Of a stretch of 64,000 nt of DNA, positions 9,401-15,795 are shown in pieces. Source of the DNA: Streptomyces fradiae (lineage in GTDB: Bacteria > Actinomycetota > Actinomycetes > Streptomycetales > Streptomycetaceae); the NCBI RefSeq assembly GCF_041270065.1, contig NZ_CP065958.1:5456001-5520000 (forward strand). Direction: 5' to 3'. Position 1 is the first letter of the stretch. Each line of letters starts with the position of its first letter. Under the pieces are notes generated by a model that was given only the letters and a program-made list of their open reading frames with translations, did not search any database and was not told the DNA's origin. Position numbers and translations under genes: made by a program.

Positions 9401-11556
9401 ACGCGACGCCGATCGTGCTCGCCACCTGTGACGCGGCCCAGGCCGCCCAGCAGTGGCTGCCGCAGAACGACACCCGTCACATCTACGGCCCCGACAACGC
9501 CCGCCTGCTCACCATCAAGGGCAAGCAGGCGACCCTCCACCTGGGCGAGGCCGAGGTGACTGTCCAGCAGGGCGGCGTCCTCGTCAACACCCAGCGCACC
9601 TACGGGGTCCCGGGCGGCGCGGTCATGCGCTACGCCTACGGCACCGGCTCGGAGACGCTGGTCGCCCAGACCACGGACCACCAAGGCAGCGCGTACACGG
9701 AGGTCGCCCTCTACGGCGGTCAGTCGGTGCGCATTCGCAAGCAGGATCCCTTCGGCAACGAACGCGGCACCGCCGGTGCCAACCTTCAGAACCACAAGGG
9801 ATTCCTGGGCAAGACCCGGGACGACGCCTCCGGCTTCCAGCCGCTGGGTGCTCGCTTGTACGACCCGGTGGTCGGACGCTTCCTGTCCGCCGACCCGGTG
9901 CTCGACCTGAACGACCCGCTGCAGTCCAACGGGTACGCGTACGCGCAGAACAACCCGGTCACGTATTCCGACCCGACCGGACTGGCGATCAGCCTGACGG
10001 CCTCGGAGAAGGCCGCGGCCCTCGCCGGCGCGGGCCTGTCCGCAGCTCAGGTCGCACAGGCACAGGCGATGCAGGGCAAGTCCCTCACCTCGGTCATCCT
10101 GGCTGTGGCCTGGGAGACGCTGAAGGACTTCATCGGCATCAACGACGCCATGGCCTGCTTCGGCGGTGACATGTGGTCGTGCGTCAGCATCGCCGTCGAC
10201 GCCATTCCGTGGTCGAAGCTGGGGAAGATCCCGGCCGTCATCAAGGCGGTCAACCGCACCATCGAGGCCATCAAGGCCTTCAAGGCCGCGAAGCGGGCGG
10301 CGGAAGCGGTCCTCAAGGCGGCCAAGGCGGCCGAGGCGGCAGCGCTACGGGCCAAGAAACTGGCCATCGAGAAGGCCAAGAAGGAGGCCGCGCAAAGAGC
10401 CAAGAAGAAGGCAGCCGAAGCGGCCAAGAGAAAGGCCGACGCGGCAGCCGCAGCGAAGCGGAAGACAGGTAACCCTGTCCACAAGCAGGCCCAGGCCAAG
10501 GCCGCGCCGAAGGCCTCCTCGCACCCGAGTGCGGGCAAGAGCGGTGGTGGCAAGAGTTCCGGCGGCAAGAGCTCCGGGGGCGGTGGCGGCGGCAAGTCCG
10601 GCGGCTCCTCCCGCAGCAACGGCGGCAGCAGCGGTGGCGGCGGCTCCGGCAAGGCCGACGGCGACAGCAGCGGCAGTGGCGGTTCCTGTCCCGTCAACAG
10701 CTTCGTGCCCGGCACGAAGGTACTGATGGCCGACGGTTCCACCAAGCCGATCGAGAAGGTGAAGGCCGGCGACAAGGTCGTCGCGACCGATCCGAAGTCC
10801 GGTGAGCCCGTCGTCGAGACGGTCACCGCGGAGATCAAGGGTCAGGGCCTCAAGCACCTGGTCAAGGTCACGATCGACCTCGACGGCAAGAACGGCTCGA
10901 AGACGGCCCGGATCACCGCTACCGCCGGCCACCCCTTCTGGGTCCCCGAGCTCGGCAAGTGGGTCGATGCCACCGACCTCGAGTCCGGCGAATGGCTCCA
11001 GACCAGCGCAGGCACCCACGTGCAGGTCGCCGCGATCCAGCGGTGGACCGCGCAGGACGCGACGGTCCACAACCTGACCGTCTCCGACCTGCACACGTAC
11101 TACGTGCTGGCGGGTGCCACCCCGGTCCTGGTCCACAACGCCAACCTTCCGCAGGTCTGTGGTCCGGTCACGGAGAATACGCACTACGCCGATGTCGAAG
11201 TCTTCGACGCCGACGGAACCCAGATCGACTCGTATTCCCTTCGGAGCGGTGCCACCACCCCGGAGGAGGCGGCCATTGGTGTGGGACGCGCACGGCAGGC
11301 GGTCCACACCGAGAACCGAGCGGCGCGCGCAGCCGGCGGTGCGCCCATGATCAAGGACACGGTCATTCAGGACGACCCCTTCTTCATGGCCAGTCCTGTT
11401 CCTGACGGCGGACGGGTGAGAATTACCGGCACCAAGCCGCCATGTGGGCCCTGCCAGGCGCAGATGAGGACTTCAGCAGAGGACACGGCCTCGACCTTTG
11501 AATATCTGTGGCCTGATGGAAATGGTGGAATGAACATCTTCTCGACGGACGGGTAG
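3478..11556 (+). CDS. Giant RHS/YD-repeat polymorphic toxin with HINT domain and deaminase-like tip (copy A)
   Basis: The protein is 2,692 aa. The ATG at 3478 follows GGGAG and is conserved in copy B. An Arg-rich N-terminus with a hydrophobic stretch (about residues 28-50) looks like a secretion signal. YD/RHS repeats fill the body. A ricin-type beta-trefoil lectin (about 1862-1996, with QKCLDL and QQWLP motifs) interrupts them. The RHS core (LGARLYDPVVGRFLSADP) starts near 2123, followed by an Ala/Lys-rich linker and a Gly/Ser-rich linker. The HINT domain runs from S2408 (SFVPGTKVLM) through 'TAGHPFWVP' to 'VLVHN' at N2554. The last 138 residues are the toxin: H2610-T-E2612 and P-C2656-G-P-C2659 match the HxE...PCxxC zinc site of the cytidine-deaminase fold. 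By analogy the RHS shell encloses the toxin and HINT releases it. Nucleic acid deamination is inferred. The HINT begins with Ser rather than Cys. The downstream immunity gene is the expected antidote. Confidence 0.9.
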   Translation: MRASGPLSWLGRGRPALTESQRRRRRRSRAAIVLLLSSTLTVTSLGGQALAVPGPGMSREESISQVDLPDLPTATTAEGDVAADKALTLAPQVPVDPYAPANTAAWTSGTGNATLSGTSAPGTTVPVTNNLPVAIGVPEGGDPAALAGDWTVGVAPQTTSQDAGVSGIVMKLTPPATVDPNAEVAISIDTTGFADLYGPQAADRFGLMLLPDCVYSSPTTGDCADGGGTEPMSFSDADKDVKNGKKNFQRLRSSVKTVAAKDAPTKSTAAKSAKTRKILSGSIPVSSLVGEGFVPSSATKASYRDGVQPAVSANGGAAVGGLDTGSSVSGDFTASPLLSSGAWSAGSSSGAFTYSYDIQVPETAGGLMPKVNLAYSSQSVDGRTSSTNNQASWIGDGWDYNAGSITRTYANCRQDSKKAGSNNSTHRTADLCWGSENATLSLGGMTTELVWDATKAKWFTANGDGSTVQVIKGEATGNGAKDGEYWVVTTKDGTKYHFGKNKLPGWSDHGTAADDPTTDSVLTVPVYGNHSGEDCYKGPTTTDWTNSWCTQGWRWGLDYVEDVHGNAMSLWWKKDQNYYARNFNFKAPVVYDRDGWLDHIYYGQRSDNIFTATAPARVGFTVAERCYTVGTVTCTEANFTSKDPGQYRPWFDTPADLRCEAGKKCWNAGPSFWTRKRLDKIQTSAQRRTDTTARQVVDDYQLTQSFATLKTGPNTALWLESVQRTGYARNGSTDAKVTLNPVRFESNAEDMPNRVKAYHPERPGFSRLRIVRVVNEYGGETIVRYKPIEGDCATGQNLPTKTDTAALKANSRLCYPSYWNPDPEVEDIDWFHKYVVDTVEELPNIDGSFATRTEYEFKSPAWKLAEAEFTKKSTRTYSQFAGFEQTTVLTGPVVEGTPDAPGQRSKAVTRFFRGMGDTVPVTDITGAEIAKDREPFAGRIAEELTYLDSTKADTDWLSRSITKPEATELAKRDRDDGLTPLRAWRVTEPEEIAYTKSSGTNTDDTRTVRTVKTSTTYEPTYGLPTLVESLGDTGKTGDESCTKSEYVHQTAKNLIGLSKQVLVSPTLCANANWADYGSLSSGSRTAYDGTAYGTALGGTSRGLATESWTLNGSGTGFQTTGTREFDAVGRVVKQTPADQLTQQTPKSETISYASEGPATGQVFKVTSTNVLGHTQIQELEPGRSVTVKTTDVNGYVSQAVYDPMGRLSEAWAPGRTPGSGIADFRAVYTIPAEETDPTDANIKIRKPPYVTTYARGYEDRIETSVTLYDGLGRERQKQEEADNGAGWLITDTLHNTSGEVYQTNNAYLTKEATPGELFTPLSDTAVPNITRYDYDGLGRVVKETPYLKWVDPVTTESFSKAYEDRAVRYEYGEDWSKVVQPQGDSSYRVWTDALGRTTRTDTFNPAAPGGFTSTRYEFDPHGQLVKATASADQTHPWTWTYNHDGQVETATDPDAGTSRNTYDAFGRVLTTENARGVKVWNGYDELSRPKEARENDAAGKLLSSFTYDTVSGGKGMPATATRYTDGEAYTQAVNGYTKEYQPTATTLTLPQSIVDTWGFKKDYRYDYTYNDRGMLDETTLPEVGKFGSEKLVVRYNKDGKPLSISGKDWYGSETTYDAYGQVLRSTLGAQPYRVWTQSSIDESSGELIEHSVYREKGSNDPATDKSVVGGNLVSNRAYSYDPAGNITSIQEKSDGIAERQCFVYDPMGQLKSAWTAKDQTSCVNPRNPDGSLNKNADGTLRVAAGADNSGYWQEYEYDLLGNRTKLTENDLTGDTTKNAVSTYAYGKNAAKDQPHTLTKVSKTLKTPAGAQITSEATRLYELTGETKTITSVENGDKQDLTWTYDGQVDRITGAGTGGKTPYVGLGQKCLDLKSGLGAAGQPIQLYACNTSVAQNFKFTPTPGTATAPQTDADRGALSVNGTWCLQPAANTAGSALQIQKCDGSAAQELKRNAAGQLTHIASGLCLAVQGAANVNATPIVLATCDAAQAAQQWLPQNDTRHIYGPDNARLLTIKGKQATLHLGEAEVTVQQGGVLVNTQRTYGVPGGAVMRYAYGTGSETLVAQTTDHQGSAYTEVALYGGQSVRIRKQDPFGNERGTAGANLQNHKGFLGKTRDDASGFQPLGARLYDPVVGRFLSADPVLDLNDPLQSNGYAYAQNNPVTYSDPTGLAISLTASEKAAALAGAGLSAAQVAQAQAMQGKSLTSVILAVAWETLKDFIGINDAMACFGGDMWSCVSIAVDAIPWSKLGKIPAVIKAVNRTIEAIKAFKAAKRAAEAVLKAAKAAEAAALRAKKLAIEKAKKEAAQRAKKKAAEAAKRKADAAAAAKRKTGNPVHKQAQAKAAPKASSHPSAGKSGGGKSSGGKSSGGGGGGKSGGSSRSNGGSSGGGGSGKADGDSSGSGGSCPVNSFVPGTKVLMADGSTKPIEKVKAGDKVVATDPKSGEPVVETVTAEIKGQGLKHLVKVTIDLDGKNGSKTARITATAGHPFWVPELGKWVDATDLESGEWLQTSAGTHVQVAAIQRWTAQDATVHNLTVSDLHTYYVLAGATPVLVHNANLPQVCGPVTENTHYADVEVFDADGTQIDSYSLRSGATTPEEAAIGVGRARQAVHTENRAARAAGGAPMIKDTVIQDDPFFMASPVPDGGRVRITGTKPPCGPCQAQMRTSAEDTASTFEYLWPDGNGGMNIFSTDG

Positions 11557-11571
11557 GGATCACTTCACCGG

Positions 11572-11615
11572 GCTCCTGCCGGACAGTCTTCTCACAGGGC
11601 TGCTCCGGCAGGAGC
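11572..11615 (+). terminator. Terminator-like hairpin between toxin A and its immunity gene
   Basis: GCTCCTGCCGGA and TCCGGCAGGAGC form a perfect 12-bp stem around a 20-nt loop, 16 nt after the toxin stop. The tail after the stem is only TTT, so termination may be partial. It would lower read-through into the immunity gene or require that gene to have its own promoter. Confidence 0.55.
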
Positions 11616-11643
11616 TTTGCCATGTGGAGGTACGATTTCCTCC

Positions 11644-11958
11644 ATGGACACTCTGCGAGACGAGATGCGTTGCGGGATCTGCGGTCAGCCGATGAATGCC
11701 CATGGCGACCATAAGCAGCACCATGACGACAAGCCCGCCCGAAAAGGAAGTCGTGTCGCGTATGTCGTCGTAGAGCTGCGCGGGGCCACTGCCCATTTCC
11801 AGGCGGCCGATGACCCTGGTCGGACGTTCAAGACCGGTGCCACCGACCTCGCGGGACAACTGGGAATTGATGTATCCGACCTTGTGGGCCGCTCGTACAC
11901 CTGCTGGGTGGAGCCCACCGAATACGGCGTCATTCGAAGCGACTTCAAACTCGCCTGA
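11644..11958 (+). CDS. Putative immunity protein for deaminase-like toxin A
   Basis: This small protein is 104 aa and starts at ATG 11644. GGAGG lies 13 nt upstream, and an in-frame TTG at 11617 is a weaker alternative. The N-terminus has a Cys-x2-Cys pair followed by His residues (CGICGQPMNAHGDHKQHH), which suggests a small metal-binding knuckle, and the rest looks like a compact alpha/beta domain ending in DFKLA. I do not recognise a named family. Its place directly after the toxin tip, and its lack of similarity to the small gene after toxin B, support a dedicated antitoxin role. That role is inference from position. Start uncertainty affects only the first nine residues. Confidence 0.7.
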   Translation: MDTLRDEMRCGICGQPMNAHGDHKQHHDDKPARKGSRVAYVVVELRGATAHFQAADDPGRTFKTGATDLAGQLGIDVSDLVGRSYTCWVEPTEYGVIRSDFKLA

Positions 11959-12002
11959 CGTGATGTGCCAGATGTGATGTGCGGAACGCCCGGCCGAGGG
12001 GC

Positions 12003-12087
12003 TGCCGCCCCTGACGTCCGTGCGGTTGGCCTCCGCGTCCTCGACGACGACCGCGACCGCGACGGCGGGCTGGGCGGAGTCGGTGGC
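12003..12087 (-). pseudogene. Fragment of the penicillin-binding-protein gene at the duplication junction
   Basis: On the minus strand this reads DSAQPAVAVAVVVEDAEANR followed by TD, the same as the C-terminal part of the intact PBP2 gene at about 24,250-24,330. Nucleotide identity is about 90% over 80 bases. There is no start, and the frame runs out of similarity on both sides. The intact gene lies just after module copy B, so this scrap is what is expected if the module plus the PBP 3' end was duplicated and the PBP part then decayed. Confidence 0.8.
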
Positions 12088-12126
12088 CGCAGCGGCCGGT
12101 GGTGCCGTCTGCGGAGCGCACGGAAA

Positions 12127-12172
12127 GGGGTGAGCCCCCGGTGCCGGGATTCCGGCACCGGGGGCTCACCCC
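12127..12172. terminator. Strong bidirectional terminator between modules A and B
   Basis: The two 21-bp arms (beginning GGGGTGAGCCCCCGG and ending CCGGGGGCTCACCCC) are perfectly complementary around a 4-nt loop. It lies between the convergent immunity A gene and FG-GAP gene B. Confidence 0.9.
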
Positions 12173-12193
12173 TTGCTCACGGGAGCGGACGCA

Positions 12194-15100
12194 TCAGCCG
12201 AAGGACTTGATGCCGTTCCAGTTGGAGGACAGCACCGTCTTGACCGGCGCGTTGGTGTTGGTGGTGGACGGGTAGTACAGGGAGATGTGGCCGTCGGACG
12301 CGAACCGGGCCCAGATGTCCGGGACACCGTCGCCGTTCACGTCCGGGATGCCGATCGCCGTGGACACGTTGGCCTCGGTCCAGCTGGTGCCGTAGGCCAC
12401 GTCGCCGTTGAGCGAGTTGGCCGCAAGCATCAGGGAGTTGAGGTCGACGCTGCCGGCCACGGAGCCCGGCTTGCCATGGCGGACGTACATGCTGCCGGCG
12501 TCCAGGTTGCGCCAGAGCAGGTCGGGCGTGCCGTCCTTGTTGATGTCCGCGAGGTTGACGATGTCACGGCGCGCCCAGGCGTCCGAGTTCATCAGCGTCG
12601 CGCTCTGGAACGAGGCGCCGGTGTAGCCCGAGAGCACCCAGAACCCGCCGCTCGCGGTGCGCAGGGTGAGGTCGGGCAGCTTGTCGCCGGTGATGTCGCC
12701 GATGGCCTTCATCTGCAGCCAGGTCGACGGCGCCGGGGCGTTCGACGGGAGGCGGATCTTCAGCCGCTGGTCCACGTTGAAGGTGCCGTAGCCGTCACCC
12801 GGGTACAGGTAGAACGTGCCGTCGGGGTCCACCGCGAACAGGTCGGTGGAGCCGTCGCCGGGGTAGACGTCCTGGTAGTGGGAGATCAGCGCCGCCTTGG
12901 TGCCGTTCCACCACGGGGTCTTCGGCGCGAGGACCGGCTTGCCGTCGGTGCCGATGGTGTACGAGCCGGTGAGGCCGGCGTACAGCTCGCCGCCCGGGGT
13001 GCCCGGGTAGGAGAAGAAGTTGCCGTTGGCGTCGATGATCATCAGGTCCGGGACGCCGTCACCGCCGACGTCCATGGGGCCGTCCGCGGTGTCGCGGGGC
13101 GGGACGTAGGTGGCGTAGTCGGTGCGGGCACTGACGTTGCCGACGGAGTCCAGGGCGAAGACGTGCATCCAGTTCGGGCCGGCGTGCAGCGGCTTGAGAC
13201 CCGTGACGGTGAGGGAGCCGTTGGTGGCGGCGACGTCGACGTAGTTGACGCCCTCCCAGCCGTAGCGGAACTTGGCCGCGCCGGTGGAGGTGAACGTCAT
13301 GGAGCCGGTGGAGCCGAACTTGACGGTGGCCCAGGTGGCGCCGTCGGAGGTGGCCCGCTTGAACTCGTTGCTGGTCACGGCCGGCGGCGGCGGAGCGGAG
13401 CCGTCGATGGTGACGGCGCAGTTGTCCGCGGTGTTCGCCGGGAAGTAGCTGGAGGAGAGGCCGCCGGAGTCCTCGGCGCGCACGGCCCAGAAGTAGGTGG
13501 CCTTGTCCACCAGGGTGGTCGACGCGATCGTGGTCGAGGCGTAGCCGCTGGAAAGGTTGGTGGCCAGGGTGCCCGCCGGGACGGCGTCGCCCTTCTTCCA
13601 GAACTTGAAGCGCAGGCCCAGGAGGTTGCCGTCGGGGTCGGTGGCCTTGGCCTTCAGGACCAGGTTGGTCTTGCCCATGGTCTGGCCCGGGCCGGTGGCG
13701 CTGACGACGCAGTCGAGCCCGTTGATCTCACCGTCGGTGGGCTCGGTCGGCGGGCGGTTGTAGTCGACCTCCAGGACGGCGGACTTGGCCGTGAACTTGC
13801 GCCAGGTGTACGAGTCCGTCTCCGTGGTGGCGCGCAGGCCGAAGGTGATGTTCGACCAGCCGCCGTTCGCGGCCGACTGCGCGGCGCTCTTGACGTCGAT
13901 GGCCTCGTAGGCGTCCGGGCAGGACGAGGAGTAGCCGTGCGCGAAGCTCCATCGCTTCAGCTGCGTCGACCAGGACGGCTGGGCGTTCCAGGTCGTGCCG
14001 GAGGAGATCGAGCCGGTCAGGTAGAACTGGAACTCGCGGGTGGAGCAGGACCACGAGTGGGTGTTGTTCACCTTGTAGACGGCGCGGGTGATCGTCGCAC
14101 CCTTGAGGGAGCTGGAGAAGCCCATGCGCCAGAAGGACCGGGCGGTGATGCCGGTGTCGTTCTCGTGGCCGACGCGGGCCTCGGACGTGCCACCGCTGTA
14201 GTTGGTGCCGTTGATGTAGTTGGAGTTGGGGTAGTTCTTGACCACGAGCGCCCAGGCCGCGGTGCCGGGGTTGATCGACGGGTCGACGAAGACGGGGTAC
14301 TTCACGCCGGTCCCGGACAGCAGGCCCGTGCCCGCCACGTCCAGCTCGATGCGGGCGGCGCCGGTGCGGTCGCCGTCCAGGGCGACGGGCAGCTGAGCGG
14401 CCTTGGTGCCGGGCTCGACACCGGTCAGGCCGGACAGCTTCAGCACGTCCGCCGGGGTGCCGGTGGCGGTGCGCTGTGTGGTGCCGGCGGGGAGCTCGGT
14501 GTCGCGGCCGTTCGAGTCCCAGGCGAAGGGCGTCGGGACGGCGGCGATCTCCTTACCGGCCTTGTCCAGGACCTGGACACGTCCGTGCTCGGGGTCGTTG
14601 TGGAAGGTGGCCGTGGCGGACCGGAGCCCGTAACCGACCTTGGCGAGGGCCTTGTTCTTGGCGGCCTCGGGCGTCTTGACGATCAGGAGCTGGCCGAAGC
14701 CGCCCTCCTCGCGCGCGATCAGCAGCAGGTCGACGCCGGGCAGTACCTCGGGGTAGAGCGCGCGGGAACCGTCGAGCACCGGCTCGGGCAGGGTGCCCGG
14801 CCAGGTGTAGGCGATGGTGTGGCCCTCGAACTCGACCTCGGCCAGCACGGTCTCACCGGGCTGCGGGGCGCGGGCGTACGAGCGGTTGGCGCGTGAGGCG
14901 TCGGCGCTGCCACTGGCGAACCGTACGGGCACGGCACCGTTCACCGGTGCGATGCCCAGTCCACGGGGCGCCTTTGCGGAACGCTTCAGCGTGTTGTCGA
15001 TCGGGGCCCAGTGGCCCTCGGCGTTCTTCGCCCGCTGGGGCAGCGCGTGCGTCTGGGTGCGGAGCTGACCGTTGGGCAGGGCCCAGGTCAGAGCCGTGGC

Positions 15101-15352
15101 CGAGGTGGCCGTTTCGACGAGTACCTTCTTGCCGGTGCGAGCGGCCTCGGCCACCGCGGTGGCCTCGTCCTTCGGGCCGGTCGACGCCTGCTTGGCGTCC
15201 ACCGCCCCGGAACCGGTGGTCGTGGGCGGGGTGGAGGGCTGCCACCAGGGCAACAGGGCAGCGGTCAGGGCGGCCAGGACGAGGCCGAGGGTCAGGGACA
15301 GCCGCGTGCGCGTGCGCACGAAGGGGCTGAGATATCGGGGCGGCGCGGTCAC
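12194..15352 (-). CDS. Secreted DNRLRE/FG-GAP repeat protein, copy B
   Basis: The complete protein is 1,052 aa with a GTG start, and is the full-length counterpart of the first gene in the window. It has a positively charged start, then a hydrophobic segment (about 17-37) and a Pro/Thr-rich linker, as in an exported or signal-anchored protein. A DNRLRE-like segment lies near 350-500 (YPVFVDPSINPG, ARVGHENDTG, SGTTWNAQPSW). Two fibronectin-like segments follow. The last 290 residues hold FG-GAP/VCBS repeats (GDGVPDLM, GDKLPDLTL, NKDGTPDLLWR, GDGVPDIWAR), which predict a calcium-stabilised beta-propeller. The gene is divergent from RHS toxin B, as copy A is from toxin A, so the two products probably act together at the cell surface. 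I see no catalytic motif. Confidence 0.9.
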   Translation of the reverse strand: MTAPPRYLSPFVRTRTRLSLTLGLVLAALTAALLPWWQPSTPPTTTGSGAVDAKQASTGPKDEATAVAEAARTGKKVLVETATSATALTWALPNGQLRTQTHALPQRAKNAEGHWAPIDNTLKRSAKAPRGLGIAPVNGAVPVRFASGSADASRANRSYARAPQPGETVLAEVEFEGHTIAYTWPGTLPEPVLDGSRALYPEVLPGVDLLLIAREEGGFGQLLIVKTPEAAKNKALAKVGYGLRSATATFHNDPEHGRVQVLDKAGKEIAAVPTPFAWDSNGRDTELPAGTTQRTATGTPADVLKLSGLTGVEPGTKAAQLPVALDGDRTGAARIELDVAGTGLLSGTGVKYPVFVDPSINPGTAAWALVVKNYPNSNYINGTNYSGGTSEARVGHENDTGITARSFWRMGFSSSLKGATITRAVYKVNNTHSWSCSTREFQFYLTGSISSGTTWNAQPSWSTQLKRWSFAHGYSSSCPDAYEAIDVKSAAQSAANGGWSNITFGLRATTETDSYTWRKFTAKSAVLEVDYNRPPTEPTDGEINGLDCVVSATGPGQTMGKTNLVLKAKATDPDGNLLGLRFKFWKKGDAVPAGTLATNLSSGYASTTIASTTLVDKATYFWAVRAEDSGGLSSSYFPANTADNCAVTIDGSAPPPPAVTSNEFKRATSDGATWATVKFGSTGSMTFTSTGAAKFRYGWEGVNYVDVAATNGSLTVTGLKPLHAGPNWMHVFALDSVGNVSARTDYATYVPPRDTADGPMDVGGDGVPDLMIIDANGNFFSYPGTPGGELYAGLTGSYTIGTDGKPVLAPKTPWWNGTKAALISHYQDVYPGDGSTDLFAVDPDGTFYLYPGDGYGTFNVDQRLKIRLPSNAPAPSTWLQMKAIGDITGDKLPDLTLRTASGGFWVLSGYTGASFQSATLMNSDAWARRDIVNLADINKDGTPDLLWRNLDAGSMYVRHGKPGSVAGSVDLNSLMLAANSLNGDVAYGTSWTEANVSTAIGIPDVNGDGVPDIWARFASDGHISLYYPSTTNTNAPVKTVLSSNWNGIKSFG

Positions 15353-15631
15353 GGCGGTCTACTCCCGTGGGAACCATATGGATGGGGACAACACAGAGAG
15401 CCCCGGACGGCAAGCCGCGGGGCATAAGGCGCGCACACGATCACACATGTGAAGCATTGCGTCTACGCGTGAAGAATTTATGAATCCGTTACGCAAACAT
15501 GGAAGGTGCTTGACGAAGCGTCAACGAAGCCCGGTTCGCGGCATTTCGGGACCGTAATCGCCTGTGATGGGTCGACTTCGAATGATCTGTCTGGCGCGTC
15601 GTCACTGTGCCGGTCCGCGCGACTTCATCCC

Positions 15632-15645
15632 GTGATCGAGATCAC
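15632..15645. promoter_or_regulatory. Crp-like palindrome upstream of RHS toxin B
   Basis: GTGATCGAGATCAC fits GTGA-N6-TCAC. It is the counterpart of the site in copy A, with the half sites kept and the core changed. Confidence 0.5.
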
Positions 15646-15676
15646 TTATCCCGGCTTTACGTGGCTGCCGGCGATC

Positions 15677-15706
15677 TTGATAAGTGCCCGGAGCATGACA
15701 GAGAGT
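15677..15706 (+). promoter_or_regulatory. Candidate promoter of RHS toxin gene B
   Basis: TTGATA-N18-GAGAGT is conserved with copy A in sequence, spacing and distance to the start codon. Confidence 0.35.
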
Positions 15707-15795
15707 GCGCACGCACGCGCCTGAGCCAGACGTGTGCCTTTTGGTGTTTCCGCACCTCGTCCGTATCGAAGTTGCCAGGGTGGGAGTCGACGCGC

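Larger units (their letters stand above)
1..12087. repeat. Segmental tandem duplication, copy A
   Basis: This block has the same gene order, orientation and spacing as the block that follows it: leftward DNRLRE/FG-GAP gene, about 440 bp divergent spacer, rightward RHS toxin gene, small immunity gene, then penicillin-binding-protein sequence. Long coding stretches are nearly identical between the copies, for example around 9,830-10,500 and 22,070-22,750. The toxin tips, immunity genes and most of the spacers differ. The left end lies outside the window. Confidence 0.85.
15353..15795. promoter_or_regulatory. Divergent spacer between FG-GAP gene B and RHS toxin gene B
   Basis: The spacer is 443 bp and holds no gene. 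It shares short islands with the copy A spacer: a GATTCATAAA-type block on the leftward side, the Crp-like palindrome, the promoter-like pair and a weaker leader hairpin (about 15,714-15,737). The sequence between these islands has diverged, so the islands are the likely functional parts. Confidence 0.6.

Noticed and set aside
3535..9795. A 2,086-codon open frame on the minus strand inside RHS toxin gene A (and a similar one at 15,853-22,740 inside copy B)
   Set aside because: These are antisense shadows of high-GC coding DNA. Their translations are low-complexity Arg/Gly/Val/Leu with no domain, while the plus strand has clear domains.
12173..14896. A 907-codon plus-strand frame opposite FG-GAP gene B
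   Set aside because: It is antisense to a gene with clear FG-GAP and DNRLRE motifs, and the translation is Gly/Val/Arg low complexity.
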